This document shows positions 41,864 to 50,419 of a stretch of DNA of 64,000 bases, piece after piece (within the stretch, counting starts at the first letter, position 1; every line of letters begins with the position of its first letter). Below the pieces are notes generated by a model. That model was not told the origin of the DNA. It was given only the letters and a program-made list of their open reading frames with translations, and did no database searches. Source of the DNA: Pseudomonas graminis (GTDB lineage Bacteria; Pseudomonadota; Gammaproteobacteria; Pseudomonadales; Pseudomonadaceae); contig NZ_MDEN01000069.1 of assembly GCF_001705435.1 (NCBI RefSeq), positions 744,001-808,000 of the forward strand, in the 5' to 3' direction. A program made the translations under genes and the position numbers.

Positions 41864-42667
41864 ATGACTACTCAGACTCAAGGCAAAGCTGTCATCACCG
41901 GCGCCTCGTCGGGCATTGGCTTCACTTACGCGGACCGGCTGGCACGGCGCGGATTCGATCTGGTGCTGGTGGCCCGTGACCAGGCGCGGCTGGAAGCACT
42001 GGCAACCGATCTGCGCGCCAAGCATTCGATCCACGTCGAGGTGGTGAAAGCCGACCTGACCCAGCCCGACGACGTCAGCGTTCTCGAGCAGCGTTTGCGC
42101 TCGGACGCATCGGTCACTTTGCTGGTGAACAACGCCGGGGTTGCACTGAGTACGCCCCTTGCCGAATCGGATCTGGGCGAGGTGGATCGCCTGATTCAAC
42201 TCAATATCGTGGCGCTGACCCATCTGGCATCAGCTGCAGCGGCCGGTTTCGCGGCGCGCGGCACCGGGGCGATCATCAATATCGCGTCCGTTGTGCCCAT
42301 GCTGCCGGAGCGCTTCAACGCGGTGTACACGGCCAGCAAGGCCTATGTGTTGAGCCTCAGCCAATCGCTGGCCGTCGAGATGAGCGAACGGGGCGTGCAG
42401 GTTCAGGCGGTGATGCCCGGTGCCACACGCACTGAAATCTGGGAGCGCGCGGGCATGGACATCAACGCCTTCCCGCCGGAAATGGTCATGGACGTCAACG
42501 AAATGGTCGACGCCGCGTTGGCCGGGTTTGATCAGCAGGAGCGGGTGACCATTCCGTCGCTGCCCGATGCCGCGCACTGGCAGGCGTTCACCCAGGCACG
42601 CCTGGCGCTGGGCCCGAATCTGTCGCTGCAGCACGCGGCGCAGCGTTACAAAACGGCTGGCGCGTAA
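41864..42667 (+). CDS. Short-chain dehydrogenase/reductase
   Basis: A 267-residue classical SDR: cofactor loop TGASSGIGF at 12-20, NNAG in LLVNNAGVA, catalytic Ser in INIASVVPM and YTASKAY as YxxxK. The RARDQARL-type Arg after strand 2 suggests NADP(H). The substrate is unknown; the following ketoacyl synthase suggests a fatty-acyl or related thioester, with this enzyme as ketoreductase, but that is inference. The two genes are 40 bases apart and share a likely TetR operator. Confidence 0.8.
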   Translation: MTTQTQGKAVITGASSGIGFTYADRLARRGFDLVLVARDQARLEALATDLRAKHSIHVEVVKADLTQPDDVSVLEQRLRSDASVTLLVNNAGVALSTPLAESDLGEVDRLIQLNIVALTHLASAAAAGFAARGTGAIINIASVVPMLPERFNAVYTASKAYVLSLSQSLAVEMSERGVQVQAVMPGATRTEIWERAGMDINAFPPEMVMDVNEMVDAALAGFDQQERVTIPSLPDAAHWQAFTQARLALGPNLSLQHAAQRYKTAGA

Positions 42668-42707
42668 GGGTGCCGGCCACTGCCAAAAACGAGGAGAAGG
42701 TGAACCC

Positions 42708-43982
42708 ATGAGTGAGCGTCGCATCGTAGTGACGGGTATGGGGCTGGTAACGCCATTGGGCTCCGGCGTCGAAGCGGTATGGAAGCGGTTGCTCGAAGGC
42801 CGCTCCGGCATTGTGCAGTTGCCTGAGGGGACGGTGGCTGATTTGCCGGGCAAAGTCGGCGGCCCGGTGCCGACACTGGAGCAAGACCCTGAAGCCGGGT
42901 TCGATGCTGACGCTGCGGCGCCGCCCAAAGAGCAGAAGAAGATGGACCGTTTCATCCTGTTCGCCCTGGGTGCTGCGCAACAGGCGGTCAAGCAGGCGGG
43001 CTGGGTGCCGTCCACCGAAGAGGAGCGCGAACGCACCGCGACCATCATCGGCGCCGGCGTCGGTGGATTCGGCGCCATCGCCGAGGCCGTGCGCATTACG
43101 GACAGCCGCGGGCCGCGGCGCCTGTCGCCGTTCACCATTCCGTCGTTTCTGGTCAATCTGGCAGCCGGGCATGTGTCGATCCAGCACGGTTTCAAAGGCC
43201 CGTTGGGCGCGCCGGTCACTGCATGTGCGGCGGGTGTCCAGGCGATCGGCGATGCCGCGCGGCTGATTCGCAACGGGGAGGCGGACGTGGCCATCTGCGG
43301 TGGCGCCGAAGCCTGTATCGACCGCGTCGCCCTGGGCGGTTTTGCGGCCGCCCGTGCGCTCTCCCATGGCTTCAACGACACGCCGGAGCGCGCCTCGCGG
43401 CCCTTCGACCGTGACCGCGACGGCTTCGTCATGGGCGAAGGCGCGGGGATCATCGTTATCGAAACCCTGGAGCACGCACTTGCCCGCGGTGCAACGCCCA
43501 TCGTCGAGCTGGTCGGCTACGGCACCAGCGCGGACGCTTATCATCTGACTGCAGGGCCGGAGGATGGCAGTGGCGCGCGTCGAGCGATGCAGGCAGCGAT
43601 CCGTCAGGCGGGCATCCAGCCTGCCGACGTCCAGCACGTCAACGCCCACGCCACGTCCACCCCGGTGGGCGACAAGGGTGAAATGGCGGCGATCAAAACG
43701 GTGTTTGGTGACCAGAATGGCGTCGCGGTGACGTCGACCAAATCCGCCACCGGGCATTTGCTCGGCGCAGCAGGCGGGATCGAGGCGATCTTCACGGCGT
43801 TGGCGATCCGCGATCAGATCGCGCCGATGACCCTCAATCTGGAGAACCCCGACGAGGCGGCGGTGGGCATCGACATCGTCCGCGGCAAGGCGCGCCCGAT
43901 GAACATCGAGTACGCGCTGTCCAACGGTTTTGGCTTCGGGGGCGTGAACGCCAGCGTGCTGTTTCGTCGCTGGCATCCCTGA
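42708..43982 (+). CDS. Beta-ketoacyl-ACP synthase II (FabF-like)
   Basis: The 424-residue thiolase-fold condensing enzyme has an intact Cys-His-His triad: Cys173 in TACAAGVQ, His314 in NAHATST and His350 in SATGHLLGAAG, with numbering close to E. coli FabF. The N-terminus reads MSERRIVVTGMGLVTPLGSG. It would elongate acyl-ACP with malonyl-ACP. Since no acyl carrier, malonyl transferase or dehydratase is adjacent, it is probably an accessory KAS acting with the SDR before it. GAGGAGAAGG precedes the start. The usual housekeeping fabF would be next to acpP elsewhere. Confidence 0.9.
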   Translation: MSERRIVVTGMGLVTPLGSGVEAVWKRLLEGRSGIVQLPEGTVADLPGKVGGPVPTLEQDPEAGFDADAAAPPKEQKKMDRFILFALGAAQQAVKQAGWVPSTEEERERTATIIGAGVGGFGAIAEAVRITDSRGPRRLSPFTIPSFLVNLAAGHVSIQHGFKGPLGAPVTACAAGVQAIGDAARLIRNGEADVAICGGAEACIDRVALGGFAAARALSHGFNDTPERASRPFDRDRDGFVMGEGAGIIVIETLEHALARGATPIVELVGYGTSADAYHLTAGPEDGSGARRAMQAAIRQAGIQPADVQHVNAHATSTPVGDKGEMAAIKTVFGDQNGVAVTSTKSATGHLLGAAGGIEAIFTALAIRDQIAPMTLNLENPDEAAVGIDIVRGKARPMNIEYALSNGFGFGGVNASVLFRRWHP

Positions 43983-44041
43983 GAGGCATCAGTGAAACAA
44001 ACGTCACGCTTCCCTGCCGAGAAAGGGCAGGGAAGTGAGCG

Positions 44042-44605
44042 TCAGCCCTCGACCAGTTGCTTGAGCTGATCGCGGGTGGTTTCCAGAATCCGCTCGGCCA
44101 GCGCCGGATCCTTTGCGCTGCGCGCCAGCACCATCGCCCCCACCAGCCCGGACATCAGCATGACGCTCTTGTCGCTGCTCTGCCCATCGGCCGGCATGCC
44201 TGCATCAAGGGTTGCGAGCATGCGATGAATCAACTCGTCGGTGATCTCGCTCGGTTGCCCGCGCTGGCCCAGTTCGGACGCCATGGTCGGCAACGGGCAG
44301 CCCTTTTCCGGGTGATCGCGATGGGCGGTCGACAGGTACAGGTCGATGAACGTCTGGGTCGAGCTGTCTTCCGCCAGTTTCTCGGCGCGTGCGGCCTGCA
44401 GCTGGTCGACGGCGCAGCGCAGGGATTTCTCGACCAGGTCGTCCTTGGATTTGAAGTGGGCATAAAAACCACCGTGGGTCAGGCCCAATGCCTTCATCAA
44501 CGGCTGCAAACCGGTGGCGCCGATGCCGTCACGGCGAAAGCGCGCGGCGGCTTCCTGAAGGATGCGCTGGTGGGTCTGGGCTTTGTGATCTTCGGCGTAA
44601 CGCAT
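44042..44605 (-). CDS. TetR family regulator next to the SDR-KAS genes
   Basis: A 187-residue regulator of the AcrR/NemR-like group: QRILQEAAARFRRDGIGATGLQPLMKALGLTHGGFYAHFKSKDDLVEKSL (quoted in parts below) forms the helix-turn-helix, with recognition helix LTHGGFYAHF. The C-terminal domain contains a conserved Cys in HPEKGCPLPTMASELG, as in the NemR/YbiH-type family where cysteines or small ligands are sensed. It is convergent with the KAS gene. The promoter has a sequence matching the SDR operator, so autoregulation and control of the cassette are likely. Confidence 0.82.
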   Translation of the reverse strand: MRYAEDHKAQTHQRILQEAAARFRRDGIGATGLQPLMKALGLTHGGFYAHFKSKDDLVEKSLRCAVDQLQAARAEKLAEDSSTQTFIDLYLSTAHRDHPEKGCPLPTMASELGQRGQPSEITDELIHRMLATLDAGMPADGQSSDKSVMLMSGLVGAMVLARSAKDPALAERILETTRDQLKQLVEG

Positions 44606-44635
44606 GGAGCGAGCCTCCCGAGTGTGGCTCTTGAA

Positions 44636-44649
44636 ATGGTGGTCGACAT
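44636..44649. promoter_or_regulatory. Second putative TetR operator, upstream of the TetR gene
   Basis: On the minus strand this reads ATGTCGACCACCAT, matching the SDR operator at 11 of 14 positions; it lies 30 bases before the TetR start. The identical part extends to the 12-mer AAAAATGTCGAC. Confidence 0.55.
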
Positions 44650-44754
44650 TTTTACACGGATGACAGGCCGGTGCAGTACCCGCGTTGAAACACGAGCTGC
44701 CACCGGTCAGAGCGCCCCGTCCACCACCACCCGCCCACGACGGCGGATATTCGG

Positions 44755-45522
44755 CTATTTTGGCCCCATCATTTTCGCCAGCGCCTCAGGCCGGGGTGCG
44801 CCTTGTTGCTGCTGAAGGTGCCCGGCCTCGTCCTTGTAGAAAATCGACGGCGTGGCGGAAAGGCCCATGCCTTCCATCAGTTTCATGTTGGCGTCGAGCT
44901 TGGCCTGGATGTCTTTGGGGACGTTCTGCATGGCCTTGAGCGTGCTGGCTTTGCCCGCCTGCTCGTGGTTCTGCAGCGCCAGTTCCGGGTTCACGTCGGC
45001 CAGCAGGCTCGCGGCTTTGGCGGCGCTGTCCTCGCGGATCACGCCGACCATGATGTGGCGCAGTTGCACTTTGCCGGACTTCACCCAAGGCCGGGCCTGC
45101 TCCCAGAACAGGTTGCAGTACGGGCAGTTGGCGTCGCTGAACAGGTAGATGATTTTCGGCGCAGTCTTGGCGCCGTCGGCGATCCAGGTGCTGTTTTCCA
45201 AGCGGCCCCACATCGCCTCGGACATCGGCCCATAGACCAGCTTCTGCAGGGGCGCGGTGCTCAGGTCCTCGCCCTTTTCATTGAATAGATTGCCGGCCAG
45301 CACATGCTTGCCGTCGGGGGTGAGGTACAGCGCCATGCCCTGATTCTGGTACTCGGCGGCGTAGCCCTTCAGTCCTGCCGGCGCGTCGAAGCTGCCTTTG
45401 ATGGTCGCGCCCTTGGCTTCCAGCGCCTTGATCGGGGCGGGCAGTTCTTCGGCGTGGGCCAGCGCGCCTGGCAGGCTGAGCGAAACGGCGATAGCGATGA
45501 GCGCAGGGCGCATGATGTTCAT
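44755..45522 (-). CDS. dsbG: Thiol:disulfide interchange protein DsbG
   Basis: The 255-residue periplasmic protein has a signal peptide (MNIMRPALIAIAVSLSLPGALAHA), an N-terminal dimerisation domain and a thioredoxin-fold domain with the redox site CPYC (FSDANCPYCNLFW) and cis-proline region SATPSIFYKD. DsbG keeps single cysteines reduced or isomerises disulfides in folded proteins. Its start overlaps the stop of the TlpA-like gene (ATGA). It is last in a three-gene operon with dsbD, which would supply its electrons. Confidence 0.88.
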   Translation of the reverse strand: MNIMRPALIAIAVSLSLPGALAHAEELPAPIKALEAKGATIKGSFDAPAGLKGYAAEYQNQGMALYLTPDGKHVLAGNLFNEKGEDLSTAPLQKLVYGPMSEAMWGRLENSTWIADGAKTAPKIIYLFSDANCPYCNLFWEQARPWVKSGKVQLRHIMVGVIREDSAAKAASLLADVNPELALQNHEQAGKASTLKAMQNVPKDIQAKLDANMKLMEGMGLSATPSIFYKDEAGHLQQQQGAPRPEALAKMMGPK

Positions 45523-46394
45523 GGGGTGGTCCTCTGTTGCGAAGAAGGGGGTGACGAAGGCTGTGAAGACGTCGGTGAAGAAGCGCTCGACGGCTGGCTG
45601 AAGCCGTCCAGGTAATGGGTGAGGCTGGCGCTGGACAGTTCGCCCAGATGCCCGTCCAGTTGACGGCCGTTCATCCCGTAAAACAGCGTGGTGGGCAGGG
45701 CGGCTGAACCGGCGCGGCGGCCCAGTTCGCCGCTGTCATCGAACAGCACGTTGTCCAGTTGCAGACCCTGGCTGCTGAGAAACGTCGCCACTTCACGGGG
45801 GCTTTCTCCCTGATTGACGAACAGAAATACGACGTCGGGATTGGCCTGCTGCGCGGCTTGCAGCACGGGCATTTCCCGGCGGCACGGCGGGCACCACGTC
45901 GCCCACAGGTTGACCACCAGTTTGCGGCCTGTGTAATCGCGCAGCTGCACGGACTCGCCGGCGCCGTTGCGCAGCGTCAGATCCGGCAGCGGGACATCCC
46001 GACGCAGGCTTTCAATGGCCAGACTACTCAGCCACCAGAACAGTAACCCGCTGGCGACGCCCCATCCCAGTGGCCTGCGCTGCAACGGTCGGCGCCACGC
46101 GATGACAGCGGCGCCGACCACAATTGCCAGAACACCGGGCCAGGCACTGAAGCCGCCGTCGCGGATATCAACGATGCGCAGCAGGTCGCTTTCATACTGC
46201 GCCCAGTAGCGCACGACGAACGCCAGACGCGCCACCAGCAGTCCGAACATAAACAGGCCGAAGACGGCGCGTTCCGGGTTTATTCGCTGCTTGCGGCCAC
46301 TGATCCAGCCGACCAAAGTCGCCAGCGCCAGGGCAACAAGCAGCAGCAAATGATTAAGCGACAGGGCGAACGGCCCCACGGAAAAACTCAGCAT
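45519..46394 (-). CDS. TlpA/DsbE-like thiol:disulfide reductase with membrane domain
   Basis: The 291-residue protein has a multi-helix membrane domain in its first 130 residues (about four hydrophobic segments, resembling the prolipoprotein diacylglyceryl transferase-like region fused to some TlpA proteins) and a periplasmic thioredoxin domain with CPPC in NLWATWCPPCRREMPVLQAA. A 25-residue Ser/Pro/Gln-rich tail ends the chain and overlaps the dsbG start. I chose the ATG at 46394, which overlaps the dsbD stop; a 35-codon extension lies inside dsbD. It probably receives electrons from DsbD. Confidence 0.8.
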   Translation of the reverse strand: MLSFSVGPFALSLNHLLLLVALALATLVGWISGRKQRINPERAVFGLFMFGLLVARLAFVVRYWAQYESDLLRIVDIRDGGFSAWPGVLAIVVGAAVIAWRRPLQRRPLGWGVASGLLFWWLSSLAIESLRRDVPLPDLTLRNGAGESVQLRDYTGRKLVVNLWATWCPPCRREMPVLQAAQQANPDVVFLFVNQGESPREVATFLSSQGLQLDNVLFDDSGELGRRAGSAALPTTLFYGMNGRQLDGHLGELSSASLTHYLDGFSQPSSASSPTSSQPSSPPSSQQRTTP

Positions 46395-48187
46395 CAGTCG
46401 CGCCCCCGGGTGGTTTGCCAGTGCTGCAAAAACCCGTCGAGGCCCACTTCTCCGGTGATACGCCGGTCGCGTCGTTCGCTGCCGTCCGGTGCGATCCACA
46501 CCAGCGTCGGCGGGCCCGGCACGTTGAAACGATCAAGCAGCGCCCGGCTGGCGTCGTTGTCTGCTGTGACATCAAGGCGCAGCAGGCGCACGCCGTTCAA
46601 GGCCTGCAGGGTTTCAGCTTTGGCGAACACGGTCTTTTCCATGATTTTGCAGGACACGCACCAGTCAGCGTAATAGTCGACCAGCACCCACTGCCCAGCG
46701 GCTGCTGCAGCGGCGAGTTCGCGGTCCAGGGCCTGCGGTTCCTTGATCGTGGTGAACGCGTCATGGGCCGCGCTTGGGGTGGATGATTTCGACCCGCTGT
46801 AGACCTTGAGCGGTTGCCAGGGGTCGTCGCCACCCGCCGCCGCGCCGATCACCATCATCAGGCCCCACAGGCCTACGAGCAGACCGACGGGTGCGCAGAG
46901 GCGTGAGGCGCGTTGCAACGGCCGGGTCTGCACGATGGCGCTGTAGGCAAAGATGATCAGCAATGCACCGAACAACCCCAACCACAGTACCTCGGCGAGC
47001 AACGGCCGAATCATGATCAGCGCGGTGCCCAGCAACAGGAAGCCGAAGAGGCCTTTTATCAGATTCATCCAGGCGCCCGGTTTTGGCAGAAAGCGCGTGC
47101 CGAGCGTGACCAGCAGCAACAGTGGCAGGCCCATGCCCACGCCCATGACGAACAACACCAGCGCGCCGTGCAGCGCATTGCCGCTCTGGGCGATATACAG
47201 CAGCGCGCCGGCCAGTGGGGCGGTCATGCACGGGCCGATCATCAGCCCCGACAGCGCGCCGAGGGCAGAGGCGCCCAACAGACTGCCGCCGTGGCGCTGA
47301 CGCCCGGCCTTGTCCAGACGGTCGCGCAGGAAGCCCGGCAACTGCAGCTCGAAGAAGCCGAACATCGGCAGCGCCAGCACCACAAACAGCACCGCGAAAC
47401 TGCCCAGCAGCCACGGCTGTTGCAGGGTCGATTGCAGGTTGCTGCCCAGCAGCGCGGCGACCACGCCGAGCCCGGCGTAGATCATCGCCATGCTCAGCAC
47501 GTAAACGCTGGCCAGCGCTAAGCCCCGTGCGGGTCTTGCGCCGCTGCCGACCACCACGCCGGCCAGGATCGGCAGCATCGGCAGTGAACACGGCGTGAAC
47601 GCGAGCAGCAGACCCAACCCGAAAAACGCCAGCAGGCTCAGGGCCAGTGAACGTTGCACCAGGCCACTCGCCAGTGCCTCGTCCTCTGCCTGATTGCCGA
47701 CGTTGTTGCCTTTTTCAGTGCTGGCCGGTTGCGCGTTGCCGCTGCCGACATCAACGAGCTGGCTTTGCGGTGGATAGCACAACCCGGCATCGGCGCAGCC
47801 CTGCCAGCTCACTTTGATCTGACCGTTGGCCGAGGCCGGGATTGTCAGTTCAAGGGCCTGCCGATAGACCTGCTGCTGGCCGAAATACTCGTCGTGATGG
47901 TCCTCGCCGGTCGGCAGGCCGGGCTGCTGCTCCTGGCTCAGTCCGTCGAACTTGAGCCGTTGCTGATACAGGTAATAACCGTCCGCAATCTGCCAGTACA
48001 GGCGGGTTTTCCCGGACGCCAGTCGCTCCGAGGTAAAAATGAAGGCGTCCTTCGCCGACAGAAAATCAGGCTTCTCGCTGAAGAGTGAAGGACCGGATTT
48101 CGCCGGGAAGGGATCCTCGCCGGGCACTGCCTGCGCCAGTAACGGGATCAGCATCAGAATCATCAACCACAACCTACGCATGCTCAC
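46394..48187 (-). CDS. dsbD: Thiol:disulfide interchange protein DsbD
   Basis: The 597-residue electron carrier has a signal peptide, an N-terminal periplasmic domain with the cysteine pair in QGCADAGLCYPP, an eight-helix membrane domain (cysteines in FTPCSLPMLPIL and IGPCMTAPL) and a C-terminal thioredoxin domain with CVSC in ADWCVSCKIMEK. It moves electrons from cytoplasmic thioredoxin to DsbG and the TlpA-like protein. It is first gene of the operon. P. aeruginosa, as I recall, has the same dsbD2-TlpA-dsbG set facing a two-component system. Confidence 0.93.
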   Translation of the reverse strand: MSMRRLWLMILMLIPLLAQAVPGEDPFPAKSGPSLFSEKPDFLSAKDAFIFTSERLASGKTRLYWQIADGYYLYQQRLKFDGLSQEQQPGLPTGEDHHDEYFGQQQVYRQALELTIPASANGQIKVSWQGCADAGLCYPPQSQLVDVGSGNAQPASTEKGNNVGNQAEDEALASGLVQRSLALSLLAFFGLGLLLAFTPCSLPMLPILAGVVVGSGARPARGLALASVYVLSMAMIYAGLGVVAALLGSNLQSTLQQPWLLGSFAVLFVVLALPMFGFFELQLPGFLRDRLDKAGRQRHGGSLLGASALGALSGLMIGPCMTAPLAGALLYIAQSGNALHGALVLFVMGVGMGLPLLLLVTLGTRFLPKPGAWMNLIKGLFGFLLLGTALIMIRPLLAEVLWLGLFGALLIIFAYSAIVQTRPLQRASRLCAPVGLLVGLWGLMMVIGAAAGGDDPWQPLKVYSGSKSSTPSAAHDAFTTIKEPQALDRELAAAAAAGQWVLVDYYADWCVSCKIMEKTVFAKAETLQALNGVRLLRLDVTADNDASRALLDRFNVPGPPTLVWIAPDGSERRDRRITGEVGLDGFLQHWQTTRGRD

Positions 48188-48226
48188 CTTCCAATCCTTA
48201 TGAATGGGGCGCAGCCTGCGCAGTGG

Positions 48227-48245
48227 CGATTAACAGTCGATTAAC
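48227..48245. promoter_or_regulatory. Direct repeats between dsbD and the response regulator gene
   Basis: CGATTAAC occurs at 48227-48234 and again at 48238-48245, an 11-base period typical of tandem binding by OmpR-family regulators. An inverted GTTAATC follows at 48291-48297. The site lies in the divergent promoter region and probably binds the adjacent regulator. Confidence 0.6.
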
Positions 48246-48333
48246 GCTGTGCGGCGCGTCGTGTCTGCGGCGGCTCGTGCATAATCCGCCGTTAATCCCT
48301 CTGCGCTTCAATCGCCTTTTTTCGGGGCCGACC

Positions 48334-49017
48334 ATGCACGTACTGCTTTGTGAAGACGACGACCTGATTGCCAGCGGCATCGTCGCAGGCCTTGATGCCC
48401 AGGGCCTGACAGTGGACCGCGTGGCCACGGCCTCATCGGCGCGGGCGATGCTGTCGGCCGCACATTTCGACGTGATGATCCTCGACCTCGGCCTGCCCGA
48501 TGAAGATGGCCTGAAGCTGTTGCGCCAGATTCGCCAGCAGGGCGTGGAAATCCCGGTGCTGATTCTTACCGCTCGCGATACCGTCACCGACCGTGTCGAC
48601 GGCTTGCAGGCCGGCGCTGACGATTACCTGCTCAAGCCCTTCGACCTGCGTGAACTCAGCGCGCGCCTGCACACCCTGGTGCGACGCATGGCCGGGCGCA
48701 GCGTCAATGTGATCGAACATGGCGTGCTCAGCTATGACCCGAGCAGCCGGGAAACCCGCCTTGCCGGTCAGCCGGTCGATCTGTCCCGCCGGGAACAGGC
48801 CCTGCTGCAAGCGTTGCTCAACAACAGCGGTCGCGTGCTTTCGGGCGAACAGTTGAAGGACTGCGTGTACGGCTTCGGCGACGAGGTCGAGAGCAACGCC
48901 CTCAATGTTCATATCCATCACCTGCGGCGCAAGCTGGGCGGCCGCATTATCGAAACCGTCCGCGGGCTCGGTTATCGCCTCGGCCCGGCCGGCCATGATT
49001 CGGAGCCCACGCCATGA
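48334..49017 (+). CDS. OmpR family response regulator
   Basis: The 227-residue regulator has a receiver domain (acidic pocket CEDDD, phosphoacceptor Asp51 in MILDLGLPDEDG, Lys in LLKPFDLREL) and a winged-helix output domain (SRREQALLQALLNNSGRVLS, then NALNVHIHHLRRKLG). It resembles the QseB/PmrA group. I chose ATG 48334, since the upstream frame is promoter. It overlaps the kinase gene by four bases. Its likely target is the divergent dsb operon. Confidence 0.9.
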   Translation: MHVLLCEDDDLIASGIVAGLDAQGLTVDRVATASSARAMLSAAHFDVMILDLGLPDEDGLKLLRQIRQQGVEIPVLILTARDTVTDRVDGLQAGADDYLLKPFDLRELSARLHTLVRRMAGRSVNVIEHGVLSYDPSSRETRLAGQPVDLSRREQALLQALLNNSGRVLSGEQLKDCVYGFGDEVESNALNVHIHHLRRKLGGRIIETVRGLGYRLGPAGHDSEPTP

Positions 49018-50348
49018 TGAGCCTGCGCACGCGGCTGAGTCTGATTCTGGGCTCGGCGTTCATTCTGATCTGGGTGCTGGCGGCGGCGTGGATGCTGCGC
49101 GACTTGCGCACGCAGATGATGCAGTCCCTCGATCAACGCCTTGAGGCCTCGGCGCGCATGGTCGCCGGGCTGCTCGAGCAGATGCAGATGCCCACCGGCA
49201 GCGACACCCGCTCGCTGCGGGCCGACGATCCGGCGTTGCCCAACGGCATGGCATGTCAGTTGAGCTCCCTGCGCGGGCAGGTGCTGGCGCGCACCGACAG
49301 CTCGCCGAGCGAACCGCTGAAGGCCGACGCCAGCGGCTTCCATGACCAGATGATCAACGGCGACCATTGGCGCGTGTACACGATGATGCATGGCAATGTA
49401 CGGGTGAGCACCGCCGACCGGCAGATCGAGCGCGACGTGCTGGGGCACTCGGTGCTGCTGGCGGCGTCGGTGCCGGTGCTCGTCGCGCTGTTCGGCAGCC
49501 TGGCGCTGGTCTGGTTCGGCATCGGCCGGGGGCTGGCGCCGCTCAACCGCATGCGCGATGCCTTGAATCGGCACAGCGCCGACTCGGTCGAGCCGCTGGA
49601 CGTGCCCAACCTGCCCAGCGAGTTGCAGCCGCTGCTGGTCAGCCAGAACCAGCTGTTTCAGCGCATTGCCCAGACCCTTGAGCGCGAGCGTCGGCTGACC
49701 GGCGACGCCGCCCATGAACTGCGCAGCCCGCTCACTGCCATCAAAACCCATCTGCAAGTGGCGCGGATGACCGAGGGCGAAAAACGCGATAAAGCGCTGG
49801 CCCATGCGGAGGAGGGCGCCGATCGCATGCACCGCACCCTCGAACAGCTGCTGCTGTTGGCGCGGGTCGAGGGCAGCCTGTCGTTTGATGACGGTGTGCA
49901 GTGCGACGCCGAACAGGTCGCTCGGCTGGCCATTCACGACGCCAGTCACGGCAACGAGCAGCGCATCGACCTTATCCTGCCGACGCAGTTGTCCAGCGCC
50001 GCCGTACAGATGCCGGCGGCGCTGGCGGTGGCCGCGCTGCGCAATCTGCTGGACAACGCGCTGCGCCACAGCCAGGCCGCGGCGCAGGTGGAACTGAGTG
50101 TTGAAACCTTCGACGGGCAGGCGCATTTCCGCGTTCGCGACCATGGACCGGGGATTCCCGAACCGGACCTGGACAAGCTCACCCAGCGCTTCTGGCGCAA
50201 CGGCAAAAGCCCCGGCGCTGGCCTGGGCCTGGCGATTGTCCAGGCCATCGTTCAACGCTGTGCGTGTTCGCTGCGCTTTGACAGCCGTCAGGACGGTTTG
50301 CGGGTGGAGCTGAGCATGCCGTTGCGGCGCGACGTCGCAGGCGAGTGA
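49014..50348 (+). CDS. Sensor histidine kinase
   Basis: A 444-residue membrane kinase. TM1 is near residues 7-28, a periplasmic loop of about 110 residues follows, and TM2 is near 143-165. The HAMP-like linker leads to the H-box GDAAHELRSPLTAIKTHLQ, the N-box LRNLLDNALRHS, G1 DHGPGIPEPDLDKL and G2 GAGLGLAIVQAI. It is QseC/PmrB-like in layout. Coupling to the regulator by ATGA overlap and the facing dsb operon suggest that it senses envelope redox or misfolding stress; the periplasmic loop has no cysteine pair that I can see. Confidence 0.9.
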   Translation: MMSLRTRLSLILGSAFILIWVLAAAWMLRDLRTQMMQSLDQRLEASARMVAGLLEQMQMPTGSDTRSLRADDPALPNGMACQLSSLRGQVLARTDSSPSEPLKADASGFHDQMINGDHWRVYTMMHGNVRVSTADRQIERDVLGHSVLLAASVPVLVALFGSLALVWFGIGRGLAPLNRMRDALNRHSADSVEPLDVPNLPSELQPLLVSQNQLFQRIAQTLERERRLTGDAAHELRSPLTAIKTHLQVARMTEGEKRDKALAHAEEGADRMHRTLEQLLLLARVEGSLSFDDGVQCDAEQVARLAIHDASHGNEQRIDLILPTQLSSAAVQMPAALAVAALRNLLDNALRHSQAAAQVELSVETFDGQAHFRVRDHGPGIPEPDLDKLTQRFWRNGKSPGAGLGLAIVQAIVQRCACSLRFDSRQDGLRVELSMPLRRDVAGE

Positions 50349-50375
50349 TGTGTGGGAAGGGTCTGAAATGTGAGT

Positions 50376-50400
50376 CGGCCTGGCGTTGGACGTCAGGCCG
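50376..50400. terminator. Hairpin between convergent kinase and SnoaL-like genes
   Basis: CGGCCTG pairs with CAGGCCG around an eleven-base loop. Only a weak T-run (CTGTTTA) follows on the plus strand, so its strength as a terminator is uncertain. Confidence 0.4.
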
Positions 50401-50419
50401 GCTGTTTACTGAATGTGCG

